NCBI RefSeq assembly: GCF_003364215.1 | Contig: NZ_NXLU01000006.1 | Span: forward strand, 1-64,000 | Source: Helicobacter cholecystus | GTDB taxonomy: Bacteria > Campylobacterota > Campylobacteria > Campylobacterales > Helicobacteraceae | DNA length: 64,000 nucleotides | Direction: 5' to 3' | Part shown: in pieces, positions 18,587 through 28,612 of the stretch | Layout: each line of letters begins with the position of its first letter | How positions within the stretch are numbered: the first letter of the stretch is position 1 | Translations under genes and position numbers: made by a program | Notes under the pieces: model-generated | The model's database searches: none | Told to the model about the DNA's origin: nothing | What the model saw: the letters and a program-made list of their open reading frames with translations, nothing else

Positions 18587-18748
18587 ACAATCTAGCCACA
18601 CAAAGGATGCATAAAAAGATAAAAACTCATAAATCCCTACAACTTAAGCTTGCCCCATCAATGCTCTTTAAGGGCATTCTCTAGTCTAGTCCTACAATAC
18701 CAATCCAGACTAAACCCTCTATCATAATTTTAATTCAAAACAAAACGC

Positions 18749-18754
18749 TATAAT
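18749..18754 (+). promoter_or_regulatory. -10 element of the small surface protein gene
   Basis: TATAAT 26 nt upstream of the TTG start at 18781, followed by AAGGAG. Confidence 0.5.
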
Positions 18755-18780
18755 TCTTACTTTAATTTTAAGGAGATTGA

Positions 18781-19470
18781 TTGAGAGCGGTATGTATCTT
18801 TTTAGCTATTTGTTCTTTACTTTTTTGCTCTACAAAAGAAAATCCCAAAAACTCTAAACAATCCATTAAACAAACATCTCTAGCAACTCAAGAATCTCAA
18901 AAAACACACCCTCCTTTTACTTCTAAGACCCCCATTTCTCAAACATCCTCTTCTCCTGCAAGATGGTTTGTTGGAGCAGGAAGTGGGGTAAATTATTCTT
19001 TAGAGTATAAAAAAGCCTTTGCAATGATTGATTTGAGGGCAGGAGTCACTTATGATAATGATTGGGGAAGAAGCTATCTTTATACAAATCTCTCTTATGC
19101 CTATCTAAAAAATTGGAGCAAGGAGGCTCAAAGCTCACAAGGATATTTCATTGACACACTCTTTAATATTGATGTGGGACTTAATCTTGTGCAAACTCCT
19201 TCCCTCTCTTTTCTTTTGATGTTTGGAGTGGGGATTGGGGGGAGATGGACTGAGCAAGAATATAGACAAATTCATTCCTTTAATACCCACAACTCCTTTT
19301 TTATCACCAATCTCAATATTGGTCTAAGAAGTGAAATTGCCAAAGAGCACATTATCTCGCTCACACTCAAGCCCCAACTCACTAAGGGTTGGTATCAAAA
19401 TAGAGAACTTACATTTGAATATTTTAAAGAAATGAGCTTATTACTCAGCTATACCTTTTGGAAATTTTAG
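18781..19470 (+). CDS. Small outer-membrane beta-barrel-like protein
   Basis: A 229-residue exported protein. The start is a TTG, 5 nt after AAGGAG; no ATG or GTG lies between the ribosome site and the signal sequence. The hydrophobic leader (VCIFLAICSLLFC) ends in a Cys at residue 16, so it may be a lipoprotein, although the -1 Phe is atypical. A Ser/Thr/Lys/Pro-rich linker follows (18-60). Then come alternating strands such as RWFVGAGSGVNYSLEYKKAF and SRSYLYTNLSYAYL-like segments, ending in a C-terminal aromatic (YTFWKF). I do not recognise the family. It may resemble outer-membrane proteins of 8-10 strands. Confidence 0.65.
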   Translation: MRAVCIFLAICSLLFCSTKENPKNSKQSIKQTSLATQESQKTHPPFTSKTPISQTSSSPARWFVGAGSGVNYSLEYKKAFAMIDLRAGVTYDNDWGRSYLYTNLSYAYLKNWSKEAQSSQGYFIDTLFNIDVGLNLVQTPSLSFLLMFGVGIGGRWTEQEYRQIHSFNTHNSFFITNLNIGLRSEIAKEHIISLTLKPQLTKGWYQNRELTFEYFKEMSLLLSYTFWKF

Positions 19471-19534
19471 TTTTATTTTTATCAAACACTCTTTTACTTT
19501 GATAAAATTTTCTTATGATTAAAAAGGAGATCAC

Positions 19535-21742
19535 ATGAACTACACAATCCCTGATATCCCCTCTGCTCTTAAATCACACAAACTTGATGAACAAGATTAT
19601 AAAAATATTTTAGAAATCTTAGGGCGAGAACCTAACATTATCGAGCTTGGAATATTTTCTGCAATGTGGAGTGAGCATTGTAGCTATAAATCAAGCAAGA
19701 AATACCTTCACGCATTCCCCACTTCTGCTCCTTGGGTTGTTCAAGGACCAGGAGAGAATGCGGGGATTATTGATATTGGTCAGGATTATTGTGCTGTTTT
19801 TAAGGTCGAATCTCACAATCACCCAAGTTTTATTGAACCCTATGCAGGTGCAGCTACAGGTGTGGGTGGAATTATGAGAGATATTTTTACAATGGGTGCA
19901 AGAGTAGTCGCTTCACTCAATAGTTTGCGTTTTGGAGAGATTCAAAGAGAAGATGAGGTTGGTAAAAAACAACGCGCTCTACTCAAAGGCGTTGTTGCAG
20001 GAATTGGCGGGTATGGCAATTGCATAGGCGTACCAACTATTGGAGGGGAGATAAGTTTTGAGCCTTGTTACAATGGAAATATTATTGTGAATGCCTTCTC
20101 ACTAGGGATTGTCAAAAAAAATGAAATCTTTTATGCCAAAGCTAGCGGTGTAGGTAATCCTGTAATTTATGTAGGGAGTAAAACTGGAAGAGACGGATTA
20201 GGGGGAGCAGTTATGAGTAGTGATAGTTTCACCCAAGAAAACACTTCTTTGCGTCCAACCGTTCAAATTGGTGATCCCTTCATTGAAAAGCTTTTGATGG
20301 AAGCGTGCTTAGAGCTTTTTAAAGCTGATTTGATTGTAGGGATTCAAGATATGGGTGCAGCAGGTTTAACAAGCTCTAGCTTTGAGATGGCTGGACGGAG
20401 TGGGAGTGGAATGATTTTACATCTTGATAAAGTGCCCATGAGAGAAGAGGGAATGAATCCTTATGATCTCATGCTTAGTGAATCTCAAGAAAGAATGCTT
20501 ATTTGTGGCAAAAAAGGATGTGAAGAAAAAATCTTTGAGATTTTTAAAAAATACGACCTTGATGTTGCTTTGATAGGAGAGGTGACACAGAGTGGAAGAA
20601 TGCAGTTATACTGGCATAATGAGCTATGTGCAGATATTCCCATTGATCCCCTAAGTGAAAAATCCCCCATCCTCTCTCGTCCTGTGCAAAAGCCTACTTA
20701 TCTTAAACAAACTGCAATGCAAAAATATCAAGGAGATGGACTAAGCCCTAATGAAATCTTAGAGCTTATGCTTGCACACCCAGAAATTGCAGATAAAGCC
20801 TGTATTTATGAGCAATACGATAATAGCATTGGAACAAATACACTGCTAGGCAGTGGAAAACTTGATGGAAGTCTTTTAAGAGTTAAGCAAAATAATGTTG
20901 CCTTAGCAATAGCAAGTGAGTGCAATCCTCGCTACTGCTATCTTGATCCCAAAGAGGGTTCAAAAATTGCCGTTGCACTTGCTGGAAGAAAATGCGTCAG
21001 TAGAGGTGCAATGCCTTTAGCAATCAGTGATTGTCTTAATTTTGGTAATCCTCAAAACCCTGAAGTAATGTGGCAATTTGCACAAAGCACTGAGGGTATT
21101 AAGGAGGCTTGCAAAGTGCTTCAAACTCCCGTAGTCAGTGGAAATGTTTCTTTATATAATCAAACCAATGATCAAGATATCTACCCCACTCCAACTATTG
21201 TAAGTGTAGGAGTAGCAGAGGATGCTCATCATACACTAAGCTCAAAATTCTCACTCAAAGATACCCTCTTTTTACTTGGAGAAATCAGTGAAGAATTTGG
21301 AGGCTCACTCCTTGCAAAGCTCTCTAATCCTAATCCTTATGGACTCCCACCAAAGATTGATTTAGACTATGAAAGGAAAGTATGGGAATTTGTCCTTAAG
21401 GCTCACTCTCTTCACCTCCTTAAAGGTGCAAAGAGTGTAGGACGCGGTGGTGTAGCAATTGCACTATGCAAAATGGCACTTCTCTCAGAGCTTTCTCTTA
21501 ATGCTCAAATCCCCCTGCCTCTCTCCCCTCTTCAAGATAAATTATTGTTCTCAGAAACTCAAAGTCTTATGATCTTAAGCTCTGAATGTGCAGAAGAGCT
21601 TAAAGATTTGGCACTTTCATATGCTCTCCCTCTCCACAACATCGCCTCTCCTCTTCCAAAAGAGCAAAATATCCAAATTAATTCTCTTAATATTTCTTAT
21701 AAAAAAGCTAAAGAGCTCTATTTTGAGAGTTTCAAATTTTAA
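19535..21742 (+). CDS. purL: Phosphoribosylformylglycinamidine synthase subunit PurL
   Basis: A 735-residue short-type PurL, which makes FGAM from FGAR, ATP and ammonia in de novo purine synthesis. Visible motifs: [15 protein letters not shown] (about 44-58), [12 protein letters not shown] with the [13 protein letters not shown] loop, [18 protein letters not shown] and [18 protein letters not shown] near the end. This form needs PurQ and PurS partners, which are not in the window. AAAAGGAG precedes the ATG. Its presence means the strain has at least part of the de novo purine pathway, which H. pylori lacks. Confidence 0.96.
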   Translation: MNYTIPDIPSALKSHKLDEQDYKNILEILGREPNIIELGIFSAMWSEHCSYKSSKKYLHAFPTSAPWVVQGPGENAGIIDIGQDYCAVFKVESHNHPSFIEPYAGAATGVGGIMRDIFTMGARVVASLNSLRFGEIQREDEVGKKQRALLKGVVAGIGGYGNCIGVPTIGGEISFEPCYNGNIIVNAFSLGIVKKNEIFYAKASGVGNPVIYVGSKTGRDGLGGAVMSSDSFTQENTSLRPTVQIGDPFIEKLLMEACLELFKADLIVGIQDMGAAGLTSSSFEMAGRSGSGMILHLDKVPMREEGMNPYDLMLSESQERMLICGKKGCEEKIFEIFKKYDLDVALIGEVTQSGRMQLYWHNELCADIPIDPLSEKSPILSRPVQKPTYLKQTAMQKYQGDGLSPNEILELMLAHPEIADKACIYEQYDNSIGTNTLLGSGKLDGSLLRVKQNNVALAIASECNPRYCYLDPKEGSKIAVALAGRKCVSRGAMPLAISDCLNFGNPQNPEVMWQFAQSTEGIKEACKVLQTPVVSGNVSLYNQTNDQDIYPTPTIVSVGVAEDAHHTLSSKFSLKDTLFLLGEISEEFGGSLLAKLSNPNPYGLPPKIDLDYERKVWEFVLKAHSLHLLKGAKSVGRGGVAIALCKMALLSELSLNAQIPLPLSPLQDKLLFSETQSLMILSSECAEELKDLALSYALPLHNIASPLPKEQNIQINSLNISYKKAKELYFESFKF

Positions 21743-21755
21743 TCAAAATATTTTA

Positions 21756-21785
21756 CCCCCCCCCCCCCGAGTTTTTTGCTATCAT
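21756..21785 (+). promoter_or_regulatory. Poly-C (C13) promoter of the outer-membrane protein gene
   Basis: C13 (21756-21768), GAGTTTTTTGC, then TATCAT (21780-21785), an extended -10 with TGC before it. The hexamer is 29 nt upstream of the ATG at 21815. The layout matches the promoter at 1919-1949 almost base for base between the C run and the -10. The tract begins 13 nt after the purL stop. Confidence 0.65.
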
Positions 21786-21814
21786 AAAGGTTTAAATAAA
21801 AATTAGGAGAAAAA

Positions 21815-23182
21815 ATGAAAAAAAGATTTGTAATTTTTGGCTTATTTTCACTTTATACTCTTGAAGCTACTCAATATAAAACATTAAGGTTACTTCAAGA
21901 TACAACAACTTTGAGCAATAAAAAAATTTTGGCTGATAATCAACAAAAAAGCTTGATTGACAAAATTAAAGAAAAAGAGCTAGAACTTCAAGTTCCAAGA
22001 GAAACCGTTCCAGTAGAATTAATGAAATATCCCATTAAAAGTTCTATTCCAAAGACGGCAGAAGTACTTCCTTTTCTTCAGACTCTCCTACATATCGAAC
22101 TTGGCACACTCCCCAATCCTCTTGGTATATCAGTAATAGGAAGCTTTATGGATGAAAACTATAAAGTTAAAAGATTTAATGGGAGAATGGGGGAAAATCT
22201 TGGAGGAAAACTTGGTTCTAGTCTAAATACTTATCTGACTTCTGTTCAAAATGGCACTGCTCAGCTCCCAAGCTTTGGGAATCCAACCATTGATGGATTA
22301 ATTGGAGCTGCAATTAAAAGTGATGGATTATTATTTGGAAATACGATTTCATTACCCATCCTTGGACAAACATTTTCTAAAGGACTCATTTGGCAAGGAG
22401 AAAAAGGTAAAACAGCTGCACAAAATCGTGAAGCTTTTTTTACAAATCTACAAGAAAAACTCAATCAATCTTTTGGTAATGGGCAAAAAGAGTGGATCCT
22501 CTCTGAGGGAAGTATAAAGGTAAGAACAAGTGCTGTTGGCTTTAAGGCTGATATGTGGCTTTTCCCCTTTATGCAAATTTTTGGATCTGTTGCTTATTTA
22601 CATATGGAACAAGAAACTAATGTTGGAAATGCCACCATCCCCTTTGATCAACCCATTGTAGCTACAGATATTCTTACAGGCTCTCTACAATCAAGTCTTC
22701 CAGAAAGTTTTAAACAACCCATGAGCTCTATCACAATTCCAGTAGGAACGATTCGCAATGTTCTCGATGGATTTGCAGCAATGGGGGGCACAAATTTAGC
22801 CATTGGTTATAAAGGATTTTTCCTCTCCTGTATGATTGCTGGAGGATATGCCCAACTTGATGATTTAGTAAATAATGTTAAAGGCTTTGTGCAAAAGCCA
22901 TTTATGTATATTGCCCCACGGATTGGCTATTCTCTTGAAGGAGTAATGACTGCTCATTTTGGTGTGCAAAAAATTGAGCTTTTTGGTGCAACAAAAGGAA
23001 AAGATTTGAGTGCATCTACAGGTGGATTGGTTCAAGACTACTCTGTTGAAATTGAAAAATTTCCAGTTAATTTCTTGATCGGGACAAGTTTTACTCCAAT
23101 GAGAGATCTTGGAATCTCTGTTGAATATGTGATAAGCCCTGATGTTAGAGGACTTAATGCTGAACTAGCTTATCGTTTCTAA
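21815..23182 (+). CDS. Outer-membrane beta-barrel protein behind a poly-C promoter
   Basis: A 455-residue exported protein that I cannot assign to a named family. The signal is MKKRFVIFGLFSLYTLEA, cleaved about residue 18. Residues 20-75 are helical and charged. From about residue 90 there are amphipathic strands (KADMWLFPFMQIFGSVAYLHM, NLAIGYKGFFLSCMIAGGYAQL, FMYIAPRIGYSLEG) and the protein ends in AELAYRF, the C-terminal phenylalanine of barrel proteins. TTAGGAG precedes the ATG. The C13 tract in the promoter suggests on/off or graded expression. A transport or adhesion role is possible but not shown. Confidence 0.75.
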   Translation: MKKRFVIFGLFSLYTLEATQYKTLRLLQDTTTLSNKKILADNQQKSLIDKIKEKELELQVPRETVPVELMKYPIKSSIPKTAEVLPFLQTLLHIELGTLPNPLGISVIGSFMDENYKVKRFNGRMGENLGGKLGSSLNTYLTSVQNGTAQLPSFGNPTIDGLIGAAIKSDGLLFGNTISLPILGQTFSKGLIWQGEKGKTAAQNREAFFTNLQEKLNQSFGNGQKEWILSEGSIKVRTSAVGFKADMWLFPFMQIFGSVAYLHMEQETNVGNATIPFDQPIVATDILTGSLQSSLPESFKQPMSSITIPVGTIRNVLDGFAAMGGTNLAIGYKGFFLSCMIAGGYAQLDDLVNNVKGFVQKPFMYIAPRIGYSLEGVMTAHFGVQKIELFGATKGKDLSASTGGLVQDYSVEIEKFPVNFLIGTSFTPMRDLGISVEYVISPDVRGLNAELAYRF

Positions 23183-23808
23183 TCCCCTCTATGCATTTTA
23201 AGAATTTTGCGGAAAATAAAAAAGGGTGGGAAAAATAAAGAGTGAGAAATTTATAAAATATACTCAAAGGACCTCTATTATAACTTCATTGAATCAAGGA
23301 TTTCTAGAGTCTCCTTTAGAAAATACTTCTTTAATTCTTTCTCATAAAATCTCTATAAAATGATTTGATGACACTCTCTAGAAGAGCCCTTCATCTTTTG
23401 CATTTAGAATTTATATCTACTCTATCCTGATTTGACTTTACACATTTTTAAGATGAACACTCGATTTCCAACCAAGTCAAATACTATTGCTTAAAGGCTT
23501 CATTGTCAAATCTTTATTTTTACATATTTACATAGAGCTTTTGAGTAAAACGGCCAAAGAAAGCTCATTTCTCTCATTGCCCTTACCTTATTGTTAAAAA
23601 AATTCATATTTTTTAACAATATTATTAAATATCTTAAAAATCAAGCAAAATTTTAACATATCAATCCAACACGCAACAGGCATAAGAAATTCAAATACCT
23701 CATCGACACAAAAAGTTTTATCCTAGGAATTGATAAATCTCTTATATTTTTAAGTCAAGCTTTATATCAATCTTTAAAAAGAGTTTTTCCAACACAACCT
23801 TAAAAACT
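23183..23808. other. Gene-free stretch between the outer-membrane gene and coaE
   Basis: About 625 nt between converging genes. It holds a perfect 12-bp inverted repeat at 23590-23620 and a 9-bp one (ATTTGACTT at 23430-23438, AAGTCAAAT at 23474-23482). All six frames are short and broken. It could be the remains of a decayed gene, but I recognise no fragment. Confidence 0.5.
23590..23620. repeat. Perfect 12-bp AT-rich inverted repeat
   Basis: ATTGTTAAAAAA (23590-23601) and its exact complement (23609-23620) surround a 7-nt loop. It lies in the 625-nt gene-free stretch between converging genes. Confidence 0.65.
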
Positions 23809-24399
23809 CTAATTCCCTAAGCCTTTTACCCACTTCAAAATTTTATCTCTAAGCTCATTTTTAGAGCCAAAATTTTCTATCACCTCACTTGCATACATTT
23901 TTCTCTCTTCTACACTCATTTGAGCTTTTATCCTTGCTCGCACTTCTTCCTCACTCACCCCATCTCTTTGCATTACTCTTTGAGTAATATCTCTTCCAAC
24001 TACCAAAACCTTATGCCTAAAATTCAAAACCTCTCTTTGCTCAAAAAGCAAGGGGATCTCTACAAAATAAGGCCTTTTAGATTCCTCTAAATTTTGACAT
24101 TGGGAAAAAAGATTTTCATAAATATAGGGATTAAGTAAATTTTGTAATTTCTCAAGCTCATTTTTAGAAGAAAAAACAATTTTAGCCAATGCTCTGCGAT
24201 TAACTCTTCCTTCCCCAATCAGCTCACTTCCAAAAACTTCCCCAATCTTTTTGCTTTGGTTATCTAAAATTTCATGAGCAATTTTATCTGCATCCAAAAC
24301 TGTATAACCAAGAGAAGAAAGAATTTCACACACACTACTTTTTCCACTTCCAATCCCACCACTAATGGCATAAGCATGTTGAAATACTGAGAAATCCAT
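23809..24399 (-). CDS. coaE: Dephospho-CoA kinase
   Basis: A 196-residue P-loop kinase for the last step of coenzyme A synthesis. The Walker A site is SGGIGSGKSSV near residue 13, followed by LDADKIAHEIL and YFVEIPLLFEQ. The gene opens with three ATG codons in a row (24405, 24402, 24399). I choose the third because AAGG lies directly before the first and only the third has normal spacing. It lies downstream of the SRP RNA on the same strand. Confidence 0.92.
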   Translation of the reverse strand: MDFSVFQHAYAISGGIGSGKSSVCEILSSLGYTVLDADKIAHEILDNQSKKIGEVFGSELIGEGRVNRRALAKIVFSSKNELEKLQNLLNPYIYENLFSQCQNLEESKRPYFVEIPLLFEQREVLNFRHKVLVVGRDITQRVMQRDGVSEEEVRARIKAQMSVEERKMYASEVIENFGSKNELRDKILKWVKGLGN

Positions 24400-24439
24400 C
24401 ATCATCCTTGCTAAAAAATTAGGGAAATTTTATCACTTA

Positions 24440-24545
24440 AGAAGCCTCTATGCAGATACCTAAGGCACACAAAAAGCCAAAGTGCTCTGCTGTATTCCTA
24501 CCCTGAAGCGTTGCTCTAGCTTCTTATTGCATAGGTCTGCAAAGA
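24440..24545 (-). ncRNA. ffs: Signal recognition particle RNA (small bacterial type)
   Basis: Read on the minus strand, the region contains UCAGG-GUA-GGAA-UAC-AGCAG, with the GGAA tetraloop at 24498-24495. GUA/UAC closes the loop, UCAGG faces AGCAG as the symmetric internal loop, and GC/GC pairs flank it. This is the Ffh-binding helix 8 of the 4.5S-type RNA. The ends can pair: CTATGCA near 24535 with TGCATAG near 24455. The stretch is more GC-rich than its surroundings. A TAACAT hexamer (24559-24554) lies about 7 nt upstream of the presumed 5' end. The ends are approximate. Confidence 0.78.
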
Positions 24546-24617
24546 GAAATGAAATGTTACACAAGAAATCTTGAAAAAATCATTAAATTTCAAAACATTT
24601 TTTAAGCACTTATTTTG

Positions 24618-24623
24618 TAAAAT
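24618..24623 (+). promoter_or_regulatory. -10 element of the carB operon
   Basis: TAAAAT preceded by TTTTG, 35 nt upstream of the carB ATG. Confidence 0.4.
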
Positions 24624-24658
24624 CTTAAAAAATTTCATTCCACACACAAAGAGGGACT

Positions 24659-27600
24659 ATGCCAAAACGAGAAGATATAAAAAATATTTTGCTAATTGGT
24701 TCAGGACCGATCATTATCGGACAAGCTTGTGAATTTGACTACTCAGGAACTCAAGCTGCTAAAACGCTTAAAGAGTTAGGATATAAAGTTACCCTTGTCA
24801 ATTCCAATCCAGCTACAATTATGACTGATCCTGAATTTGCAGATAGAACTTATATTGAACCTATTACTGAAGAAATCCTTAGCGATATTATCCAAAAAGA
24901 AAATATTGATGCCATTCTTCCTACAATGGGAGGACAAACTGCCTTAAATATTGCAATGAGTATGGAAGAAAAAGGATTGCTTAAAGGTGTGAAGTTCCTA
25001 GGAGCTAACCCACAGGCAATTAAAAAAGGGGAGGATCGCCAAGCCTTTAAAGAAGCCATGCTCAAAATCGGTATGGATTTACCAAAATCTCGATATGCCT
25101 ATAATGAAGAAGAGGCTCTTCATGCTGCCAAAGAAATTGGATTCCCTCTAATTATCCGAGCAAGTTTCACTCTTGCAGGAGGTGGAAGCGGTGTGGCTTA
25201 TAATATTGATGAATTTAAACTTCTAGCAAAAAATGGGTTAGATGCCTCACCTATTAATGAAATTCTCATTGAAGAATCGCTTCTAGGATGGAAAGAATAT
25301 GAAATGGAAGTCATTCGTGATAAGAATGATAATTGCATCATTGTATGTTCCATCGAAAATCTTGATCCTATGGGTGTGCATACAGGAGACAGTATCACTA
25401 TCGCCCCCGCCCTAACCCTAACTGATAAAGAATATCAGAGAATGAGGGATGCCTCATTTGCAATTTTGCGAGAGATTGGCGTAGATACAGGAGGGAGCAA
25501 TGTCCAATTTGCCATAAATCCTCAAAGTGGAAGAATGATTGTTATTGAGATGAATCCACGGGTTTCACGATCTTCTGCTCTTGCAAGTAAGGCTACAGGT
25601 TACCCTATTGCTAAAATTGCCACACTTCTAGCAGTAGGTTTTACTCTTGATGAAATTAAAAATGATATCACAGGGACAACAGCAAGTTTTGAACCAAGCA
25701 TTGATTATATTGTAAGCAAAATCCCACGCTTCACATTTGAGAAATTTCCCACAGCAGATTCTACCCTCACAACAAGCATGAAAAGCATTGGGGAAGTTAT
25801 GGCTATTGGAGGGAGTTTTGCTGAAAGTATTCAAAAAGCACTTTGTAGTCTAGAAAATGGTCTTTTTGGTTTTAATCCCATTAGCTCAGATATAGAAAAA
25901 ATCAAACATGAGATCAGACGTCCCAATGATTCTAGACTTCTCTACATTGCTGAGGGGTTTAGACATGGGTTAAGTCTTGAAGAGATTTATTCTCTAAGCA
26001 ACATTGATCGCTATTTCCTCTCCCAAATCCAAGAAATCACTTCCTTTGAATCAAAAATTAATACAGAAATCCTGCAAAACTACTCTCTTATGCAAGAGGC
26101 CAAATCATTGGGCTTTAGTGATAAAATGATTGCCTATCTTATCAACAAAAACGATGGATTGGAAATTAATCAAAATGAAGTCTATCAAGCACGTAAAGAG
26201 TTAAATCTGCCTTTAAATTATTATGAAGTTGATACTTGTGCTGCAGAATTCCCTTCCCTCACACCCTATCTTTACTCTTCTATTGGTCGCTTCTCTCCTA
26301 TCACACAAGAACTTCAAATTAAAGAAGAAGAAAAGAAAAAAGTGATGATTATTGGAGGGGGTCCTAATCGTATCGGACAGGGGATTGAGTTTGATTACTG
26401 CTGTGTTCATGCCTCTTTTGCACTCAAAGATTTGGGAATAACAAGCATTATGTATAACTGCAACCCTGAAACAGTGAGCACAGATTATGATACAAGCGAT
26501 ATTCTCTACTTTGAACCTATTGATTTTGAACATGTAAGAAGTGTGATTGAAAGAGAGAATCCTGATGGAATTATTGTACATTTTGGAGGACAGACCCCTC
26601 TTAAACTTGCCAAAGAACTTACAAGAATTGGTGCAAAAATCATTGGAACCACAGCCAAGGTCATTGATACAGCAGAAGATAGAGAGAAATTTGCAGAGTT
26701 TGTGGAAGCCAACAACCTCAAACAGCCTCAAAATGGCATTGCATTCAATAAAGAAGAAGCCCATAGTATCGCAAGTAAGATTGGATTCCCTGTTCTTGTT
26801 CGTCCAAGTTATGTATTAGGAGGGAGAGCAATGAGAATTGTGCACAACGATGAAGAGCTTAGAGCCTATATGGAAGAAGCTGTTAAAGTGAGTGAAAGTT
26901 CTCCTGTGCTTGTAGATAAATTCCTTGATCGGGCTATTGAGTTAGATATCGATGCCATTAGTGATGGAGAGAATGTATATATCGGGGGGATTATGCAACA
27001 TATTGAAGAAGCAGGGATACACTCCGGTGATAGTGCCTCTTCTCTCCCTCCCTTCTCACTCTCTAATGACCTTATCTCTCAAATCCAAAAAATCACCACT
27101 CAAATTGCACTCAAACTTGGTGTAGTGGGATTAATGAATGTGCAATATGCTATCCACCATAATCAAATCTATCTGATTGAAGTCAATCCAAGAGCAAGCC
27201 GAACCGTGCCTTTTGTCAGCAAGGCCACAGGAATGCCACTCGCAAAAATTGCAACAAGAGTGATGGTGCAAGGCAATCTTCCTGAAGCACTTAAATTTTA
27301 TGATCACTTCAATATCTTAGAGTATAAAGATGGGATCTATCAGCATAAAACCCTTAAACACATTGCCTTAAAAGAATCTGTCTTTCCTTTTAATAAACTT
27401 AATGGTGCGGATGTCCTCTTGGGCCCTGAGATGAAAAGCACTGGAGAAGTCATGGGGATTAGTCAAAATTTTGGAATTAGCTTTGCAAAAAGTCAAATTG
27501 CTTGTAAAAATACACTTCCTACAAGCGGAAAGATTTTTATCTCTCTACAAGATTTAGATAAGCCCTTTGCGGCCTCCCTTGCAAAAGATTTCATCTCTCT

Positions 27601-27925
27601 TGGCTTTAGTATCTGCTCCACAGGTGGCACACATAAGGCAATCACTGATGCAGGAGTAGAATGTGAATCTATATTAAAGGTAAGCGAAGGACGACCAAAT
27701 ATTCAAGATGCTATCACAAACCACCAAATTGCAATGGTGATTAATAGCAGTGATGAGCGAAGCAATAAAAGTGACACACGACTTTTACGTCAGCAAGTAC
27801 TCAAATCCCAAGTGCCCTATTTTACAACCATTGAAGAAGCAAAAGCCGCTTGCAGTGCGATTAAAGAACTCTCAGCCAATAGTCCCTATTCTGCAAAAGC
27901 GCTGCAAGATTTCCTAAGAAGCTAA
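24659..27925 (+). CDS. carB: Carbamoyl-phosphate synthase large subunit
   Basis: A 1088-residue synthetase that makes carbamoyl phosphate for pyrimidine and arginine synthesis, using ammonia from CarA. The two homologous halves are clear: the first begins [22 protein letters not shown], the second [21 protein letters not shown] (about residue 560). Each carries an ATP-grasp domain with [18 protein letters not shown] and [18 protein letters not shown] respectively. A C-terminal allosteric MGS-like domain follows ([15 protein letters not shown]). It is the first gene of a tight operon with a YrdC-like protein, an S4 protein and dapF. carA is not in the window. Confidence 0.97.
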   Translation: MPKREDIKNILLIGSGPIIIGQACEFDYSGTQAAKTLKELGYKVTLVNSNPATIMTDPEFADRTYIEPITEEILSDIIQKENIDAILPTMGGQTALNIAMSMEEKGLLKGVKFLGANPQAIKKGEDRQAFKEAMLKIGMDLPKSRYAYNEEEALHAAKEIGFPLIIRASFTLAGGGSGVAYNIDEFKLLAKNGLDASPINEILIEESLLGWKEYEMEVIRDKNDNCIIVCSIENLDPMGVHTGDSITIAPALTLTDKEYQRMRDASFAILREIGVDTGGSNVQFAINPQSGRMIVIEMNPRVSRSSALASKATGYPIAKIATLLAVGFTLDEIKNDITGTTASFEPSIDYIVSKIPRFTFEKFPTADSTLTTSMKSIGEVMAIGGSFAESIQKALCSLENGLFGFNPISSDIEKIKHEIRRPNDSRLLYIAEGFRHGLSLEEIYSLSNIDRYFLSQIQEITSFESKINTEILQNYSLMQEAKSLGFSDKMIAYLINKNDGLEINQNEVYQARKELNLPLNYYEVDTCAAEFPSLTPYLYSSIGRFSPITQELQIKEEEKKKVMIIGGGPNRIGQGIEFDYCCVHASFALKDLGITSIMYNCNPETVSTDYDTSDILYFEPIDFEHVRSVIERENPDGIIVHFGGQTPLKLAKELTRIGAKIIGTTAKVIDTAEDREKFAEFVEANNLKQPQNGIAFNKEEAHSIASKIGFPVLVRPSYVLGGRAMRIVHNDEELRAYMEEAVKVSESSPVLVDKFLDRAIELDIDAISDGENVYIGGIMQHIEEAGIHSGDSASSLPPFSLSNDLISQIQKITTQIALKLGVVGLMNVQYAIHHNQIYLIEVNPRASRTVPFVSKATGMPLAKIATRVMVQGNLPEALKFYDHFNILEYKDGIYQHKTLKHIALKESVFPFNKLNGADVLLGPEMKSTGEVMGISQNFGISFAKSQIACKNTLPTSGKIFISLQDLDKPFAASLAKDFISLGFSICSTGGTHKAITDAGVECESILKVSEGRPNIQDAITNHQIAMVINSSDERSNKSDTRLLRQQVLKSQVPYFTTIEEAKAACSAIKELSANSPYSAKALQDFLRS

Positions 27926-27926
27926 G

Positions 27927-28352
27927 ATGCTTTTTTTAGCTCAAAGTGATACAACTGTAGGCTTTCTCTCTCAAAATGCAGAGCATATCAACTCTGCAAA
28001 AGGAAGGGAGGGAAAGAAAGTTTTACTTGAAGTAGATTGCTTGGCGACTTTAAGAAGCTTCACACGAATTCCAGAAATTCACAAAAACTTTGTGCGTAAA
28101 GCAAAAAAAACAACCTTTATCTACCCCAATGCACTTGCACTTAGAGTGATTAAAGATGAGTTTCATTTAAGATTTTTGCATTTTTACAAATGGCTCTACT
28201 CCTCAAGTGCAAACCCTACTGCCTCTTGCTTTTCTCTTGATTTTGCTTTGCAAAAAGCAGATATAATCATTGAGGATAAGAGAGGATTTTTTCAAAATTC
28301 TCCCTCAAAAATCTACAAACTCACAAGAACCCAGGCTAAAAGGATACGTTAA
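27927..28352 (+). CDS. Short YrdC/Sua5-family protein
   Basis: Only 141 residues, against about 180-200 for TsaC/YrdC. The fold is recognisable by SDTTVGFLSQN at residues 7-17 (PTDTxYGL in the family), NSAKGREGKKVLLEV (KxR region), TTFIYP and YSSSANPTA near residue 92. Just six residues precede the first motif and internal loops are short. TsaC makes threonylcarbamoyl-AMP for the t6A tRNA modification. Whether this short form can do so is unclear. It starts 1 nt after carB and overlaps the next gene by one base. Confidence 0.65.
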   Translation: MLFLAQSDTTVGFLSQNAEHINSAKGREGKKVLLEVDCLATLRSFTRIPEIHKNFVRKAKKTTFIYPNALALRVIKDEFHLRFLHFYKWLYSSSANPTASCFSLDFALQKADIIIEDKRGFFQNSPSKIYKLTRTQAKRIR

Positions 28353-28612
28353 TGAGAATTGATAAATTTTTAAATTCTACAAATATTCTCAAACGTCGCA
28401 GTGTTGCACAAGATATGTGTCAAAGTGGTGTTGTATTACTGAATGGTAAGGTTGTTAAAAGCAGTGCAAAGGTTAAGGTTGCAGATATTATTAAGCTTGT
28501 CTATCTCACAGGAAGCAAAAGCTATGAAATTCTCTCCCTGCCTACAAGTAAAACTATTCCCAAATCCCAGTCCCATCTCTATATCAAAGAATTAGGAGAT
28601 CATCATGCTTAA
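28352..28612 (+). CDS. S4-domain RNA-binding protein (RqcP/Hsp15-like)
   Basis: An 86-residue protein that is almost entirely an S4 fold: MRIDKFLNSTNILKRRSVAQDMCQSG, then VVLLNGKVVKSSAKVKVADIIKL. Members of this size include RqcP (YabO), which helps 50S-bound ribosome rescue, and Hsp15. The sequence alone does not decide between them. It is coupled to the preceding YrdC-like gene (shared base in TAATG) and overlaps dapF by 8 nt. Confidence 0.8.
   Translation: MRIDKFLNSTNILKRRSVAQDMCQSGVVLLNGKVVKSSAKVKVADIIKLVYLTGSKSYEILSLPTSKTIPKSQSHLYIKELGDHHA

Noticed and set aside
23430-23482. 9-bp inverted repeat as ends of an insertion sequence
   Set aside because: No transposase remnant, no target duplication, and only about 50 nt across.
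26213-26764. 183-residue minus-strand frame inside carB
   Set aside because: Antisense shadow of a conserved carB region; Cys/Asn-rich composition and no ribosome site.
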